64,000 bases of DNA from contig NZ_BMUL01000017.1 in assembly GCF_014650175.1 (NCBI RefSeq), positions 62,001 through 126,000 on the forward strand, written 5' to 3'. Each line of letters begins with the position of its first letter. The stretch's first letter is position 1. The notes below the pieces were generated by a model. The model was not told where the DNA came from. It worked only from the letters and a program-made list of their open reading frames with translations, and searched no databases. The position numbers were made by a program, and so were the translations under genes. Positions 61,782-64,000 of the stretch are shown piece by piece. Source of the DNA: Streptomyces termitum (GTDB lineage Bacteria > Actinomycetota > Actinomycetes > Streptomycetales > Streptomycetaceae).

Positions 61782-61941
61782 CAACTTGAACCACGTCAGC
61801 CGCCCCGACTACCGTGGCTGGACTCCGCAACCTTTTCCGGATCTGTCCTCACCTGTCCCGACGGCCCATCCCGTCTCACGGACCTTCGACCCACCGTCCC
61901 GAGAACCACACATTCGTGGGACCTGCGAGAAAGCGTGCCCT

Positions 61942-63741
61942 GTGGCTGACGTACCCGCCGATCTTGCCGCAGTGTGGCCGCGCGTGCTCGACCAGCTCCT
62001 GGGCGAGGGGCAGCAGGGCATCGAGCCCAAGGACAAGCAGTGGATCGAGCGCTGCCAGCCGCTCGCCCTGGTCGCCGACACGGCGCTGCTCGCCGTCCCC
62101 AACGAATGGGGCAAGCGCGTCCTGGAGGGCCGGCTGGCCCCGCTGATCAGCGAGACCCTCAGCCGCGAGTGCGGCCGCCCGATCCGGATCGCGATCACCG
62201 TCGACGACTCCGTCGGCGAGCCGCCGCCGGTGCCCTCGCCCGGACGCCCGGCGCAGCCGCGCTACGACGAGCGTCCGCAGCCGGAGCCGTACGAGAAGTA
62301 CGAGGGCTACGGCCACCGCCCGCTCCCCGACGACGGGCTGCCCACCGCGCGGCCCGCCTACCCCGACTACGCACAGCCACCGCGCCCCGAGCCGGGGGCC
62401 TGGCCGCGGAGCCAGGAGGACCTCTCCTGGCAGCAGCCGCGCCTCGGCGGCTTCCCCGAGCGCGCGCCGTACACCGGACCGGCCTCCCCGGAGCCCTCCG
62501 GGCGCTCCCGGTACGAGGAGCAGGGCCGGGGCTACGAGCAGCCGCAGCGGCCCGAGCGCGCCGAGCTGCCCGACCTGTCCGGTCCGGCCTCCCCGGTCCC
62601 GCGCCCCGGCCCGCCCGGCGGCCACGGGGCGGGCGGCGGCCCGGACCGGCCGGCCGGCGGTTCGGGCACGGGTTCCGGCGGGTCCTCGGGCGGCGGCGCG
62701 AGCGAGCAGCACGCGCGGCTGAACCCCCGCTACCTCTTCGACACCTTCGTGATCGGGTCCTCGAACCGGTTCGCGCACGCGGCCGCGGTCGCGGTGGCCG
62801 AGGCACCGGCGAAGGCGTACAACCCCCTCTTCATCTACGGGGAGTCGGGGCTCGGCAAGACGCACCTGCTGCACGCCATCGGGCACTACGCGCGCAGCCT
62901 CTACCCGGGCACGCGGGTCCGGTACGTGAGCTCGGAGGAGTTCACCAACGAGTTCATCAACTCCATCCGCGACGGCAAGGGCGACGCCTTCCGCAAGCGC
63001 TACCGCGACGTGGACATCCTGCTCGTCGACGACATCCAGTTCCTCGCGAGCAAGGAGTCGACGCAGGAGGAGTTCTTCCACACCTTCAACACCCTGCACA
63101 ACGCGAACAAGCAGATCGTGCTCTCCTCCGACCGGCCGCCCCGGCAGCTGGTCACCCTGGAGGACCGACTGCGCAACCGCTTCGAGTGGGGCCTCACCAC
63201 CGACGTGCAGCCGCCGGAGCTGGAGACCCGCATCGCGATCCTGCGCAAGAAGGCGGTGCAGGAGCAGCTCAACGCCCCGCCGGAGGTGCTGGAGTTCATC
63301 GCCTCCCGGATCTCGCGGAACATCCGCGAGCTGGAGGGCGCGCTGATCCGGGTGACGGCCTTCGCGAGCCTCAACCGGCAGCCGGTGGACCTGGGGCTGA
63401 CCGAGATCGTCCTCAAGGACCTGATCCCCGGCGGCGAGGACACCTCCCCCGAGATCACCGCCCCCGCCATCATGGCGGCGACGGCCGACTACTTCGGGCT
63501 GACGGTGGAGGACCTGTGCGGTTCCTCGCGCAGCCGCGTCCTGGTGACGGCCCGCCAGATCGCCATGTACCTGTGCCGCGAGCTGACGGACCTGTCGCTG
63601 CCGAAGATCGGCGCGCAGTTCGGCGGCCGCGACCACACGACCGTGATGCACGCGGACCGGAAGATCCGGGCCCTGATGGCGGAGCGGCGTTCCATCTACA
63701 ACCAGGTCACGGAGCTGACCAACCGCATCAAGAACGGCTGA
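61942..63741 (+). CDS. dnaA: Chromosomal replication initiator protein DnaA
   Basis: 599-residue initiator from GTG 61942 (VADVPADLAAVWPRVLDQLL). Domain I spans ~1-90. Domain II is a long Pro/Gly/Arg/Glu-rich linker (~95-260), characteristic of Streptomyces. The AAA+ domain has Walker A GESGLGKTHLLHAIGHYARS (~300) and Walker B DVDILLVDDIQFLASKESTQ. Domain IV has the box-recognition helix and DnaA signature GGRDHTTVMHADRKIRALMA. An in-frame upstream stretch exists but runs through the DnaA boxes and promoter, so it is not used. oriC is expected between here and dnaN, mostly beyond the window. Confidence 0.97.
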   Translation: MADVPADLAAVWPRVLDQLLGEGQQGIEPKDKQWIERCQPLALVADTALLAVPNEWGKRVLEGRLAPLISETLSRECGRPIRIAITVDDSVGEPPPVPSPGRPAQPRYDERPQPEPYEKYEGYGHRPLPDDGLPTARPAYPDYAQPPRPEPGAWPRSQEDLSWQQPRLGGFPERAPYTGPASPEPSGRSRYEEQGRGYEQPQRPERAELPDLSGPASPVPRPGPPGGHGAGGGPDRPAGGSGTGSGGSSGGGASEQHARLNPRYLFDTFVIGSSNRFAHAAAVAVAEAPAKAYNPLFIYGESGLGKTHLLHAIGHYARSLYPGTRVRYVSSEEFTNEFINSIRDGKGDAFRKRYRDVDILLVDDIQFLASKESTQEEFFHTFNTLHNANKQIVLSSDRPPRQLVTLEDRLRNRFEWGLTTDVQPPELETRIAILRKKAVQEQLNAPPEVLEFIASRISRNIRELEGALIRVTAFASLNRQPVDLGLTEIVLKDLIPGGEDTSPEITAPAIMAATADYFGLTVEDLCGSSRSRVLVTARQIAMYLCRELTDLSLPKIGAQFGGRDHTTVMHADRKIRALMAERRSIYNQVTELTNRIKNG

Positions 63742-63837
63742 CGCGGCGCCGTACGGCCCCCGTACCGTTCCCCGTCCCCTCCTTCCGTTCCTCCGTCGTT
63801 CCTCCGTTCTCTCGCGTGCCGCAGGAGGCCCGCAGTA

Positions 63838-63880
63838 CGCCGAAGGGCGCCCCGGACTCCCACCGGGGCGCCCTTCGGCG
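63838..63880 (+). terminator. Strong terminator after dnaA
   Basis: 63838-63855 pairs perfectly with 63863-63880 (18-bp stem, core CCGAAGGGCGCCCCGG) across a 7-base loop, 97 bp after the dnaA stop. Confidence 0.85.
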
Positions 63881-63940
63881 TTCCCGGAAGGGGTTGCCGG
63901 ACGGAGTTCCCGGAAGGGCGTCCCGGCGTTCCCGGAAGGG
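63881..63940. repeat. Three direct repeats TTCCCGGAAGGG after dnaA
   Basis: TTCCCGGAAGGG occurs at 63881-63892, 63907-63918 and 63929-63940 (spacings 26 and 22 bp), each preceded by G. They lie between the dnaA terminator and the expected oriC. No DnaA box is seen in the last 260 bp of the window. Confidence 0.8.
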
Positions 63941-64000
63941 GTCCGAGGCCGTTGAGAAGGGCGGAGGAGAGCGGCGGCGAGCGAGGCCGGCAGCGCCGGA

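Noticed and set aside
61660..61941. In-frame N-terminal extension of dnaA
   Set aside because: It would cross the two DnaA boxes and the promoter region. The GTG at 61942 gives the family N-terminus.

Overview
This window looks like a Streptomyces chromosome just to one side of oriC. The DNA is very GC-rich, with strong G/C bias at third codon positions. It carries Streptomyces-specific genes (ssgA/ssgR, a femX-type lipid II ligase, DUF5326, DUF6049). The order dnaB - MATE - rplI/rpsR/ssb/rpsF - femX - PBP - ino1 - cca - murJ - sigM - trxBA - parBA - rsmG - jag - yidC - yidD - rnpA - rpmH - dnaA is, from memory, the conserved order beside oriC in S. coelicolor. The dnaN-side oriC lies just past the right edge. 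No rRNA or tRNA gene, CRISPR array, transposase or integrase was seen.

Left part (1-13.7 kb): cydB (cut by the window edge) and cydA with a textbook Rex operator; a decayed cyclophilin-like gene; an HisC-type aminotransferase; a LacI-type regulator; a metallophosphoesterase; two uncharacterised genes; a lipoprotein gene lying between full-length thiC and a second, degraded copy of the thiC 3' end; thiC with a TPP riboswitch; and a YibE/F membrane protein with a His-rich N-terminus. A 175-bp array of degenerate 7-bp repeats follows.

Middle part (13.9-28.4 kb): the sporulation pair ssgA/ssgR, small membrane and cupin genes, a broken low-molecular-weight tyrosine phosphatase, a cystathionine gamma-lyase, LysR/MarR/HxlR regulators, a NUDIX gene overlapping a flavohemoprotein tail to tail, two GNAT genes, a serine hydrolase/MFS pair, then dnaB. 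This is the more variable, accessory-like stretch.

Right part (28.4-64 kb): core chromosome functions. They are ribosomal proteins with SSB, cell-wall synthesis (FemX, an alanine-racemase-like protein, a class A PBP, MurJ with a pseudokinase, YidC), inositol phosphate synthesis, redox control (SigM/anti-sigma, TrxB/TrxA with a SigR-type promoter), partitioning (ParA/ParB) and replication initiation (DnaA).

Three kinds of origin-related sites overlay the genes. Eleven parS sites (GTTTCACGTGAAAC, one with a single mismatch) lie between 21.2 and 57.9 kb. DnaA boxes lie in the hisC/lacI gap, in the dnaB/MATE gap and in the dnaA promoter. Short repeats follow dnaA. The observations most worth checking are the thiC-3'-end-flanked lipoprotein cassette, the two non-oriC DnaA-box groups, the 46-bp palindrome built around a parS, and the heptamer array.
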